A stretch of DNA of 32,333 nucleotides from contig JAMWCP010000007.1 in the NCBI GenBank assembly GCA_023819665.1, forward strand, positions 1 to 32,333. Direction: 5' to 3'. Position numbers and translations under genes: made by a program. Of the stretch, positions 24,433 through 32,288 are shown in pieces; positions within the stretch are counted from its first letter, which is position 1, and each line of letters begins with the position of its first letter. A model generated the notes under the pieces. It was given only the letters and a program-made list of their open reading frames with translations, made no database searches and was not told the origin of the DNA. This DNA is from Candidatus Omnitrophota bacterium (GTDB taxonomy: Bacteria > Omnitrophota > Gorgyraeia > Gygaellales > JAMWCP01).

Positions 24433-25634
24433 GATACTATTATGTAGCAAAAGATAAAATAGGTAAGACAGTGAGTGGTTTTTTAGATGCGTCTAGCGAG
24501 ACAGAGTTGATCAAGGAGTTACATCAGAGAGATCTTCTTGTAATTTCAGTTAGATTAGAAAGTAAAAGAGATAGGATGATAAATTTTAGAAAGGGAAAAG
24601 TAAGTTTGGATGAATTGGTGATCTTTTTGCGTCAGCTTGCCACACTTATTGAAGCGGGTATTCCTTTGGTTCAAGCATTGAGTCTTCTTGAGGAACAATT
24701 AGAAAACCGATGTTTAAATCAGATAATACTTTCTGTCAGAAAAGATATTGAGGCAGGAGTAAATTTACCTGATGCACTAACAAGACATCCGGAGGTTTTT
24801 TCGAGTTTGATTGTTAATATGGTTAAAGCCGGAGAAGCCTCGGGTATGCTTGATGAGATACTTCAGCGCCTCGCAACATATTTGGAGAAGACCCTATCTC
24901 TTTTAAGAAAGATTCGTTCCGGCTTAGTGTATCCTGCCGTGGTAGTAGTTATGGCAATTCTTATCACTATAGTACTTTTGCTTAAAGTGGTACCTACTTT
25001 CAAAGGAATATTCGAAATGTTGGGAGGAAAACTTCCTCTCCCTACCTTGATTCTTATCGGTATAAGTGACTTTTTGTTAAAATATTTCTTTTTATTTATA
25101 ATAATTTTAATAGTAGTTGCCTTTTTGTTCATTCGTTATATAAATACAGAAAGAGGCAGATATAATTTTGATAAGAGAAAACTTCAATTACCCGTGGTGG
25201 GTATACTTTTTAGGAAATTAGCCATTGCTCGTTTTTGTCGCACTCTTTCTACGTTGGTAAAAAGTGGTGTAAATATTCTGAATGCTTTAGAGATAGTAGG
25301 TAAAACTTCGGGCAATAAAGTAATTGAAGAAGCAGCGAATAAATGTCGTCAGGCTATTAAAGAGGGAGAGACTATTTCGGCACCTCTTTCTCAAACAAAA
25401 GTATTTCCTCCTATGGTGTGCCGTATGATTAATGTAGGTGAAAAAACTGGTCAGTTAGAAAATATGCTTAGTAAAATTGCTGATTTTTATGAAGAGCAAG
25501 TAGATACTGCCGTAGCGGCTCTGGTAAGTATGATTGAGCCCCTGGTGATTGTCTTTTTAGGTGTGGTGGTTGGTGGGATAGTAATTTCTCTTTTTATGCC
25601 CGTATTTAAAATTACAGAATTAGTTGGTCGCTAA
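24429..25634 (+). CDS. PilC/GspF-type inner-membrane platform protein
   Basis: This 401-aa inner-membrane protein is the rotor or platform on which the PilB/GspE ATPase acts. Two repeated T2SF domains are seen. The first has VIFLRQLATLIEAGIPLVQA, VRKDIEAGVNLPDAL and VKAGEASGMLDEIL. The second has FCRTLSTLVKSGVNILNALE, INVGEKTGQLENML and ADFYEEQVDTAV. Three hydrophobic helices lie at about 170-195, 212-235 and 375-398 (IEPLVIVFLGVVVGGIVISL). The length matches the family. It begins within the stop of the HD-GYP gene (ATGA overlap) and ends the operon; a new promoter follows for enolase. No pilin, pre-pilin peptidase, PilMNOP or secretin genes are in the window, so the full machine must be coded elsewhere. 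Confidence 0.92.
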   Translation: MRYYYVAKDKIGKTVSGFLDASSETELIKELHQRDLLVISVRLESKRDRMINFRKGKVSLDELVIFLRQLATLIEAGIPLVQALSLLEEQLENRCLNQIILSVRKDIEAGVNLPDALTRHPEVFSSLIVNMVKAGEASGMLDEILQRLATYLEKTLSLLRKIRSGLVYPAVVVVMAILITIVLLLKVVPTFKGIFEMLGGKLPLPTLILIGISDFLLKYFFLFIIILIVVAFLFIRYINTERGRYNFDKRKLQLPVVGILFRKLAIARFCRTLSTLVKSGVNILNALEIVGKTSGNKVIEEAANKCRQAIKEGETISAPLSQTKVFPPMVCRMINVGEKTGQLENMLSKIADFYEEQVDTAVAALVSMIEPLVIVFLGVVVGGIVISLFMPVFKITELVGR

Positions 25635-25660
25635 TTAATCATAACAATCACATCCGCCTC

Positions 25661-25688
25661 TTGACTTAGATTTTATTTATGATAGAAT
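25661..25688 (+). promoter_or_regulatory. Promoter of the enolase operon (extended -10)
   Basis: TTGACT (25661-25666) and TAGAAT (25683-25688) are 16 bases apart. A TG at 25680-25681 gives an extended -10 (TGaTAGAAT). Transcription should start near 25695, and an AAGGGAGA ribosome site at 25712-25719 precedes ATG 25727 by seven bases. Confidence 0.7.
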
Positions 25689-25726
25689 TCATTTAAGTTA
25701 AATAAGTTAAAAAGGGAGAAATAATT

Positions 25727-26992
25727 ATGGTAAAAATAAAAGATTTAAAAGCAAGAGAGATTTTGGATTCACGGGGTAATCCTACTATAGAAGTAGATGT
25801 GATATTGGATAACGGGATATGGGGAAGGGCGGCAGTTCCTTCGGGAGCCTCTACCGGCGAGAAGGAGGCATTAGAGTTAAGAGACGGTGATAAAAAAAGA
25901 TTTGGAGGGAAAGGAGTATTAAGAGCCGTAGAGAACGTTAAAAGTATTATTTTACCTGCATTAAAAAATAAACAGGCAGATTTTCAGAAGATAGATAAAT
26001 TATTAATTAATTTAGATGGTACAGAGAATAAATCAAATCTTGGCGCAAATGCCATTTTAGCAGTTTCTTTAGCGGTAGCAAAAGCGGAAGCTCTCTCTAA
26101 GAGGATTCCTCTTTATAAATATTTAGGGAAAGAGAAGGCAAGAATATTGCCTGTTCCTTTAATGAATATCCTAAACGGAGGATTGCATGCGGACAATAAT
26201 CTGAATATTCAAGAGTTTATGATTGCCCCCCTCGGGGCACCTACTTTTAGAGAAGCATTAAGATACGGTTGCGAAGTGTTTTATAAATTAAAATCAATTC
26301 TTAAATCTAAAGGATTTTCCACGGCGGTAGGTGATGAAGGAGGTTTTTCTCCTAAAATTGATTCTCATGAAGAGGTTTTAAATTTAATTTTAGAAGCGAT
26401 AGAAGAAGCAGGTTATAGAGCAGGAAAAGATATCTATATGGCTTTAGATGTGGCCGCAAGTTCTTTGTATGAAGATGGCGGATATAAATTTGAAGGAAAG
26501 ATAATACAGTCTGAAGAGTTTATTTCTCTTTATGATAATTGGTTAAGTAAATATCCTGTATTTTCTATTGAAGATGGGTTGGCAGAAAAAGACTGGTCAG
26601 GATGGCAGGAGCTTACTAAAAGATTGGGTAGTAAAATTCAACTGGTAGGAGATGATATCTTTGTAACCAATCCCGACATCTTAAAAGAAGGGATAGAAAA
26701 GAAAATTGCTAATGCAATCCTTATAAAAGTAAATCAAATTGGCACTCTTTCAGAAACCCTTAAGACAATAAATCTTGCAAAAAAGAATAAATATAAAACA
26801 ATTATTTCTCATCGTTCAGGCGAAACCGAAGACACTTTAATTGCTCATTTAGCAGTAGGTACAGGTTCACATCAGATAAAAACGGGTTCTCTTTCGCGCT
26901 CAGAAAGGATTGCTAAGTATAATGAGCTTTTAAGAATAGAAGAGGAATTGGGTAAAAAAGCCATTTATGCGGGAAAGTTTCTTTCAAGATGA
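25727..26992 (+). CDS. eno: Enolase (phosphopyruvate hydratase)
   Basis: Enolase converts 2-phosphoglycerate to phosphoenolpyruvate in glycolysis. The 421-aa sequence has the whole set of family motifs: [58 protein letters not shown], the metal-binding [42 protein letters not shown] with the catalytic Lys, [10 protein letters not shown] and [15 protein letters not shown]. It has AASSLY where many bacteria have AASE(F/L)Y, a change outside the catalytic residues. It has its own promoter and a good ribosome site, and its stop overlaps the start of the ftsB-like gene (ATGA). Being a strongly conserved gene it is a good marker for placing the genome. Confidence 0.97.
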   Translation: MVKIKDLKAREILDSRGNPTIEVDVILDNGIWGRAAVPSGASTGEKEALELRDGDKKRFGGKGVLRAVENVKSIILPALKNKQADFQKIDKLLINLDGTENKSNLGANAILAVSLAVAKAEALSKRIPLYKYLGKEKARILPVPLMNILNGGLHADNNLNIQEFMIAPLGAPTFREALRYGCEVFYKLKSILKSKGFSTAVGDEGGFSPKIDSHEEVLNLILEAIEEAGYRAGKDIYMALDVAASSLYEDGGYKFEGKIIQSEEFISLYDNWLSKYPVFSIEDGLAEKDWSGWQELTKRLGSKIQLVGDDIFVTNPDILKEGIEKKIANAILIKVNQIGTLSETLKTINLAKKNKYKTIISHRSGETEDTLIAHLAVGTGSHQIKTGSLSRSERIAKYNELLRIEEELGKKAIYAGKFLSR

Positions 26993-27264
26993 TAAAAGGT
27001 TTTAAGAAAATAGGTCTATTGTCAGGAGGGATTTTTTTAATAAGTTTTATATTTTTATCCAGTTTTACACGTCTTCAAGAATTGAAAGATAAATCCGAAA
27101 TGATGGATAGGATGATAGAGAGATTAAAAACAGAGAGTACTTTTTTAGAACAGCAGATTCAATATTTTAAAGAAGAGCCTATATATCAAGAAAAAATTTT
27201 ACGTGAGAAGATGGGAATAGTACGCAAAGGAGAAATTCCTATAAAGGTACTTTCTGAAGAGTAA
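26989..27264 (+). CDS. Septum formation initiator, FtsB/DivIC-like
   Basis: The 91-aa protein has the FtsB/DivIC plan: a short cytosolic tail, one transmembrane helix (about residues 10-26, [16 protein letters not shown]), an extracytoplasmic coiled coil (about 30-60, [20 protein letters not shown]), and a C-terminal motif [20 protein letters not shown] that matches the family's YxExxAReklGmvkpGE ending. FtsB works with FtsL and FtsQ in the divisome. The gene overlaps enolase by ATGA; eno followed by ftsB/divIC is a gene order seen in other bacteria. Sequence alone does not separate the FtsB and DivIC labels. Confidence 0.88.
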   Translation: MIKGFKKIGLLSGGIFLISFIFLSSFTRLQELKDKSEMMDRMIERLKTESTFLEQQIQYFKEEPIYQEKILREKMGIVRKGEIPIKVLSEE

Positions 27265-27280
27265 TTTATTTTTTAGATAT

Positions 27281-27354
27281 AGCGGGGTGGAGCAGTCTGG
27301 TAGCTCGACAGGCTCATAACCTGTAGGTCGGCCGTTCAAATCGGCCCCCCGCAA
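27281..27354 (+). tRNA. Initiator tRNA-fMet (anticodon CAT)
   Basis: The cloverleaf is complete: acceptor AGCGGGG with CCCCGCA, D arm GAGC...GCTC, anticodon stem ACAGG/CCTGT around CTCATAA, and T arm GGCCG-TTCAAAT-CGGCC. Initiator marks are an unpaired 1:72 position (A1.A72), A11:U24 in the D stem, and two of the usual three G:C pairs at the base of the anticodon stem (30:40 and 31:39). Position 29:41 is A:U, not G:C. The discriminator is A73, and the genome continues CTA, so CCA must be added after transcription. It lies 16 bases after the ftsB-like gene, is followed at once by a strong terminator, and may be read from the enolase promoter. Confidence 0.95.
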
Positions 27355-27363
27355 CTACGAGCT

Positions 27364-27400
27364 AACCTGCCAGGATAGCAGTGTGGCAGGTTTTTATTTT
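27364..27400 (+). terminator. Rho-independent terminator after tRNA-fMet
   Basis: AACCTGCCA (27364-27372) and TGGCAGGTT (27384-27392) form a perfect 9-bp stem with an 11-base loop, followed by TTTATTTT. It ends the eno-ftsB-tRNA unit. Confidence 0.9.
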
Positions 27401-27420
27401 GGTGAGTAATTATTTTCGGA

Positions 27421-28863
27421 ATGTTAAAATTTTTTAAAGACGCTAAACTTTCTTTTTATCAAAAAATCTTTTTAATAATATTAGGAATTATTTTGTTTAT
27501 AGTTCTTTTGGAAGTTTCTTTGCATCTTTTGGGATTTATCCATCTGTCACTTCAGGAATGGAGAAATAGACTTGCTTTGAAACAGGATAGCGCCTTTCGT
27601 ATTCTCTGTTTAGGTGAATCTACTACCTTTGGTTATGAAGAATCCTATCCTAGTCAACTGGAGGAGATTTTGAATCAAAGAAAACCCGAAGTGCGATTTC
27701 GGGTAATTAATTTAGGAAGGCCGGGTGTAGATTCAAATTTTATTCTGCAGCATTTAGAAGAGAATCTTAGTAAATACAATCCTCATATAGTTACGGTGAT
27801 GATGGGAATAAATGATAGAGATATTTCTCTTTTATCAAAAGATCATCTATTTTCTAAAATTAAGTTTTTTTTAAGAAATTTCAGGGTATATAAATTGACC
27901 AGGCTTTTATATCTTCATATAAGGGCAAAGATAAAAGAGACAATAATTTTTTATAGAACGCTTGTTTTTAAAAACAAAACTAAAAATCTTTATAAAGATA
28001 CTTTAAAGGGCAACTTAGAATACGACTGGACTTATGTTAAACTAGGTTGGCACTATAAAAATGAAGGGAGGTTTCAGAAGGCAGAGGAGATGTTTAAAAA
28101 GGCAATTGTTTTAGATCCTCTGAATACGTGGGCATATAGAGAACTGATACAGATCTATACCCAAAACAACCGGCATGCAGAAGTAGAGGAGTTATTTAAA
28201 AGGCTTTTAGAACTAAATCATTTTGATTACCACACATATATGGGATGGGGATGGTGTTTATTTGATGAAAAAAAATATGACCGTGCAGAGGAATACTTTA
28301 AAAAGGCCATTCAGATAAATCCCGATAGTCCTGAGGCTTATTTATGGTTGGGTCAAACCTATATTCAACAGCAAAAATTTAACGAGGCAGAAGATTGTTT
28401 TAAAAAGGTTATTCTTCTGGAACCTGTAAATGAAAGGGCTTACTCTGCATTGATTTTTTTATCTAATCTTTTAGAAAATCCAGAAGATGCTCAAAGATAT
28501 CTCTTTTTAAAAGAATTATTTAAAGTAAAATATTATAATGCCATTACGCAGAGTAATTTTCGCAAATTACATGATATATTGAAACGCAGAAAGATAAAAT
28601 TGGTCTGTGTTCAATATCCGATGAGAAGTGTACAACCATTGAAAGATATATTTAAGGATAGAGAAGGTATCGTTTTTGTAGACAACGAATATATTTTTAA
28701 AGAAGCTGTAAAAAAAGAAGGATACAATGTCTATTTTACAGATATGTTTGCAGGAGATTTTGGTCACTGTACACTTAAAGGTAATCGTCTTTTAGCCGAG
28801 AACATCGCTAATGTCGTATTGAAAGAATATTTTTCTCCAGAAATCCAAGGAGACACAAAATAA
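27421..28863 (+). CDS. Membrane-anchored SGNH/GDSL hydrolase with inserted TPR repeats
   Basis: The 480-aa protein has one N-terminal transmembrane helix (about residues 14-36). The SGNH hydrolase fold then starts: block I LCLGESTTFGY with Ser67, block II INLGRPGVDSN, and block III VMMGINDRD with Asn131. A TPR region follows (about 198-345), with repeats such as AEEMFKKAIVLDPLNTWAY and AEEYFKKAIQINPDSPEAY. The SGNH fold then resumes: VCVQYPMRS and the block V motif GDFGHCTLKGNRLLAENI with Asp446 and His449. The catalytic residues therefore flank the TPR insert. SGNH enzymes are mostly esterases or O-acetyl-transfer enzymes. The orientation predicts an extracytoplasmic enzyme domain. It is followed two bases later by a GH5 gene, which hints at a carbohydrate substrate. 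No clear Shine-Dalgarno is present. Confidence 0.82.
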   Translation: MLKFFKDAKLSFYQKIFLIILGIILFIVLLEVSLHLLGFIHLSLQEWRNRLALKQDSAFRILCLGESTTFGYEESYPSQLEEILNQRKPEVRFRVINLGRPGVDSNFILQHLEENLSKYNPHIVTVMMGINDRDISLLSKDHLFSKIKFFLRNFRVYKLTRLLYLHIRAKIKETIIFYRTLVFKNKTKNLYKDTLKGNLEYDWTYVKLGWHYKNEGRFQKAEEMFKKAIVLDPLNTWAYRELIQIYTQNNRHAEVEELFKRLLELNHFDYHTYMGWGWCLFDEKKYDRAEEYFKKAIQINPDSPEAYLWLGQTYIQQQKFNEAEDCFKKVILLEPVNERAYSALIFLSNLLENPEDAQRYLFLKELFKVKYYNAITQSNFRKLHDILKRRKIKLVCVQYPMRSVQPLKDIFKDREGIVFVDNEYIFKEAVKKEGYNVYFTDMFAGDFGHCTLKGNRLLAENIANVVLKEYFSPEIQGDTK

Positions 28864-28865
28864 AT

Positions 28866-30065
28866 ATGATTAAAAAAGGTTATTTTTTGAGTGTTCAGGG
28901 GAATGATATTGTGGATGAGAAAAAAAATCCTCTTATTCTTAAAGGCATCAATCTGGGTGGATGGTTGATGATGGAAGGCTATATTTTAGGAGGCAGAAAT
29001 ATACCCGAACATAAGTTTAAGAGGAAATTTATAAAGAGATGGGGTAAGGCATCCCTGGAAGAATTTGAGAATCTATTCTACATTAATTTTATTAAAGAGG
29101 ATGATTTTAAAATAATAAAAAATTTAGGATTTAACTGCGTAAGAATTCCTTTTAATTATAGAATTGTGGAAGATGGAAGTAAATTTAGATATCTAAAAAA
29201 GGTAGTAAATTGGTCCAGAAAGTATGATCTTTTGGCAATTTTGGATATGCACTCTGCTCCCGGAGCGCAGAATCAGGATTGGCATTCAGATAGTTCAGGA
29301 GTGGCATTGTTATGGAGGAAAAAAAATTATCAGAAAAAATTTATAGAATTCTGGGAGAAGATAGCCTCTGTCTTTAGAGAAGAGGAGGCAGTTGCTGGTT
29401 ACGATATCTTAAATGAGCCAGTGTGTGAAGATTTAGATGTATTATTTAAAATTTATAAAGATGTGGTTTCTGTGATAAGAAAGATAGATAGAAAACATAT
29501 AATTTTCTTAGAGGGAAATCGCTGGGCTCAGGATATCGATTTTTTAGGCAGTCCATGGGAAGATAATCTTGTTTATAGTATCCATTTCTATGCACCTTTA
29601 GAGTTTACCTTTGGTTTTGTAAGAAATCTGAAATATCCAGGGAAAATTCAGGGAAAGCATTTTTCTAAAGATAATTTGAAGAGACTTTTAAATAGATATT
29701 ATCAAATAAAAGAAAGATATCAAGTTCCTATATATGTAGGTGAATTTGGCCAACAGAGTAGGTGTTCTTACTGTGGAAAAGAATTTCTCTGGTTAAAAGA
29801 CACCTTAGAAATTTTTAAAGAATTTGGTTTTTCCTGGACATACTGGACATATAAAGCAATAGCCGGCGGGATGTATCCAGATGGGTTATTTCAGTATTTG
29901 GATAATCCCTCTTGGGTAGCTCGCGAGAAGCTAATTTTTGGCTGGGAAACATACTTTAGTTTGTGGGAGAAATACAAGCGGAATATCGTTGATTCTTGGC
30001 AGACGAAAAATTTTAAAATAAATCCATCTTTAGCAAAAGTTTTATTTGACGGAATAAAAATTTAG
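28866..30065 (+). CDS. GH5-family glycoside hydrolase without signal peptide
   Basis: This 399-aa (beta/alpha)8 hydrolase opens with LKGINLGGWLMMEGYILGG, the glucan-hydrolase type N-terminal motif. It also has LGFNCVRIPFNY, LDMHSAPGAQNQ, the acid/base GYDILNEP (Glu184), YSIHFYAP and the nucleophile IYVGEFGQQS (Glu293), then WTYWTYKAI. The layout resembles GH5 exo-1,3-beta-glucanases and related beta-glucosidases. No signal peptide or membrane helix is seen, so it should act in the cytosol on imported oligosaccharides. A CSYC pair follows the nucleophile motif and could be a metal or disulphide site. It follows the SGNH gene by two bases, so the two are probably co-expressed. The substrate is inferred only as a beta-glucoside or beta-glucan fragment. 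Confidence 0.88.
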   Translation: MIKKGYFLSVQGNDIVDEKKNPLILKGINLGGWLMMEGYILGGRNIPEHKFKRKFIKRWGKASLEEFENLFYINFIKEDDFKIIKNLGFNCVRIPFNYRIVEDGSKFRYLKKVVNWSRKYDLLAILDMHSAPGAQNQDWHSDSSGVALLWRKKNYQKKFIEFWEKIASVFREEEAVAGYDILNEPVCEDLDVLFKIYKDVVSVIRKIDRKHIIFLEGNRWAQDIDFLGSPWEDNLVYSIHFYAPLEFTFGFVRNLKYPGKIQGKHFSKDNLKRLLNRYYQIKERYQVPIYVGEFGQQSRCSYCGKEFLWLKDTLEIFKEFGFSWTYWTYKAIAGGMYPDGLFQYLDNPSWVAREKLIFGWETYFSLWEKYKRNIVDSWQTKNFKINPSLAKVLFDGIKI

Positions 30066-30095
30066 GTCTGTGATAAAAATATTAATATAAATAAA

Positions 30096-30105
30096 AAGGA
30101 GGTGA
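30096..30105 (+). promoter_or_regulatory. Near-perfect Shine-Dalgarno AAGGAGGTGA
   Basis: This ten-base site matches the anti-SD of 16S rRNA almost completely and lies six bases (from GGAGG) before ATG 30109. It is the strongest ribosome site in the window, where most genes have none, and suggests high translation of the small GYD protein. Confidence 0.8.
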
Positions 30106-30108
30106 GAG

Positions 30109-30384
30109 ATGAAGTTTTTGATGTTAGGCAAATATAGCCTTGAGGCAATCAAGGGGATAAAAAAGGAACGTACCAGAAAGGTAATCTCACTTATTGAAGA
30201 AAAGAACGGTAAAATAGAATCAATGTTTGCTCTATTGGGAAGTTATGATCTGGCATTTTTGGTAGATTTCCCCTCAGTTAAGGAGGCAATTAGCACATCG
30301 GTAGAGATTACTAGGCGTACGGGTATTTCATTTAATAGTCTACCCGCAATTACAGTTGAGGAATTTGATAAACTGGTAGGTTGA
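30109..30384 (+). CDS. GYD-domain small protein
   Basis: The 91-aa protein matches the GYD family: KFLMLGKYSLEAIKGIKKER at the start, KVISLIEEKNGKIESMFALL in the middle, the signature GSYDLAFLVDFPS (the GYD position reads GSYD), and AITVEEFDKLV at the end. It is a small alpha+beta, dimeric ferredoxin-like fold of unknown function. No transmembrane or signal segments are seen. It is preceded by an excellent ribosome site and lies 43 bases after the GH5 gene. Its stop is four bases from the stop of the convergent helicase gene. An Lrp/AsnC-type ligand-binding domain is a less likely alternative. Confidence 0.8.
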   Translation: MKFLMLGKYSLEAIKGIKKERTRKVISLIEEKNGKIESMFALLGSYDLAFLVDFPSVKEAISTSVEITRRTGISFNSLPAITVEEFDKLVG

Positions 30385-30388
30385 TTTA

Positions 30389-32278
30389 TTATAAGCGCAG
30401 TTGTTTTTCTGCATCTACAATATCCCGGTTGATAAGAGAAATCAGGTGGGCAGTTTTTTCTTTTAACAAAGGAGAAGAGAAATAGCTATCTTTGATCTCT
30501 CTTAATATTTGGATTGCCATCCGGAAATAACGGATAAGTTCTCCTTCATCGGTATCAGTAAATTCAAGGATTTTATGAAAGGAGAACCCTTTTATCCATG
30601 CTTCTGCAGAAGCAGCGAGATGAAAGTATGGTTCTTTGCTTAGAGGATATATACGATATTTCATTTCTTTTTGTTTTATCTGTTTTATAATTAACTGACA
30701 GATCTCATTTATCTTTTCTGCTCTTTTGGATATTCTTCTAAGATGTTGATTCTTGCGAGGTTCAAACACGATGGCGGTAGAGAGGATGGCAAGTTCTCCT
30801 TCATCAAGTTGCTCTAAGAGGTTCTTTTCATATAGCTCCCCTAAGATCAACTCATATCCATATAAGGCAGAGGAGAATTTTGCCTTAGGGGTTAGATGGT
30901 TATCCTTTATATAACCTAATTCCTTAAGGAGATTTAACTTTGCCTGAAGTAGCCGAATTGCCTCTTGGTGCTTCTGTTTTTTTGACTGAAAATAATGTAA
31001 AGATAAAGGATAAACCTTAAAGATTCCTTCTTGATAGCGTTCATAAAGATTTAATATAGTGGCATAACAGAGATTGAATTGGCTTTTTATATCCTCGGGT
31101 TTTTCATAAATAATTCTTCTTACATCATCAAAACCTATACGATGAGGATTTATCCGTAGAAATACCTCTCCTTGTTTATCTATCCCTCTTCTTCCGGCAC
31201 GACCCGCCATCTGATAAAAATCCCGTACTTTTAAAATTCTTGTATATCTTCCATAGAATTTTTTTAGATCATCAAAGATAACGCTTCTTGCCGGCATATT
31301 TATTCCTAAGGCAAAGGTCTCGGTAGTAAAGATTATCTTTATTAACCGCGTGGTAAATAGTTGTTCTACCACCTCTTTTAAGGTGGGTAGCATTCCGGCA
31401 TGATGATAGGCAATTCCCTTTGCAATAAGATGATATAATCTTTGGCTACTTTCCTCAGCGATTAAATCCAAACGTTGACAGAGCTGCTGATAGAGTGAAA
31501 TAATTTCTTTTTTTTCCTTTTGGTTTAAAAAATCAAAGCGATAAAGTTCAAAAGCTAAATCTTCGGTTTTTTTTCTTGAGAAGACAAAGTAGATACAGGG
31601 TAGACCATAATTATTACGTAGATAATTTATAAGAGAGGATAATCGATTGGGTTTGTATTCTTTTACATAACTGTAGCCGGTAGTTTTTAAATCTTTTAAG
31701 CTTTCCAGAATTTGATTTTGACATTGAAAGAAGAACTTTAAAGGAACCGGTCTTTTATTCTCAACTACTATCTTTAATGGTTTTTTATGTATAGATTCAA
31801 TCCAGGAGGTAAATTCTTCTATATTGGGAATGGTAGCAGATAGACATAAGACCTTCATATGCTTGGGTAAAAATATCAATGCCTCTTCCCATACTGTTCC
31901 GCGTTCTTCATTGTCGATAAAATGTACCTCATCAAAGATTACCCAGGAATAATTTTTTAGCTCATCTGGATTATTTATAATTTTGTTACGGAAAATTTCT
32001 GTGGTCATAATCAGGACGGTTGCTAAGGGATTTATGGAAACGTCACCTGTAAGGATACCAACTTTATCTTTAAACTGCTGGTTAAAATCACGAAATTTTT
32101 GATTGGAGAGCGCCTTAAGAGGTGCGGTATAGATTACCCTCTGATTTTTGTCTAAAGCCTCTTTAATTATGTATTCCGCAATAGCAGTTTTTCCTGCACC
32201 CGTGGGGGCCGAGACAATTACCGAAAAACCCTCATTTATATATTGGATTGCCTCTTTCTGAAAACGGTCATATTCCAT
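30389..32278 (-). CDS. Ski2/Mtr4-like DEVH-box RNA helicase (COG4581 type)
   Basis: The 629-aa superfamily 2 helicase has Walker A APTGAGKT (24-31), motif Ia TAPLKALSNQ, the DEVH box (116-119), SAT (147-149), the AYHHAGMLP segment, TTETFALGINMPARSV, and motif VI QMAGRAGRRG (356-365). The C-terminal 150 residues, with DEGELAILSTAIVF and FTDTDEGELIRYFRMAIQIL, match a DSHCT-type domain. It is shorter than eukaryotic Mtr4/Ski2 and lacks the long arch insertion. In bacteria its role is probably RNA unwinding or turnover. A stop codon lies directly upstream in frame, so ATG 32278 is the first possible start. It is transcribed from the minus strand and converges on the GYD gene. Confidence 0.9.
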   Translation of the reverse strand: MEYDRFQKEAIQYINEGFSVIVSAPTGAGKTAIAEYIIKEALDKNQRVIYTAPLKALSNQKFRDFNQQFKDKVGILTGDVSINPLATVLIMTTEIFRNKIINNPDELKNYSWVIFDEVHFIDNEERGTVWEEALIFLPKHMKVLCLSATIPNIEEFTSWIESIHKKPLKIVVENKRPVPLKFFFQCQNQILESLKDLKTTGYSYVKEYKPNRLSSLINYLRNNYGLPCIYFVFSRKKTEDLAFELYRFDFLNQKEKKEIISLYQQLCQRLDLIAEESSQRLYHLIAKGIAYHHAGMLPTLKEVVEQLFTTRLIKIIFTTETFALGINMPARSVIFDDLKKFYGRYTRILKVRDFYQMAGRAGRRGIDKQGEVFLRINPHRIGFDDVRRIIYEKPEDIKSQFNLCYATILNLYERYQEGIFKVYPLSLHYFQSKKQKHQEAIRLLQAKLNLLKELGYIKDNHLTPKAKFSSALYGYELILGELYEKNLLEQLDEGELAILSTAIVFEPRKNQHLRRISKRAEKINEICQLIIKQIKQKEMKYRIYPLSKEPYFHLAASAEAWIKGFSFHKILEFTDTDEGELIRYFRMAIQILREIKDSYFSSPLLKEKTAHLISLINRDIVDAEKQLRL

Positions 32279-32288
32279 TTATAGATTC

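Noticed and set aside
30046-30077. Promoter TTGACG...GATAAA before the GYD gene
   Set aside because: The spacing of 20 bases is too long and the -10 is poor, so I do not call it.
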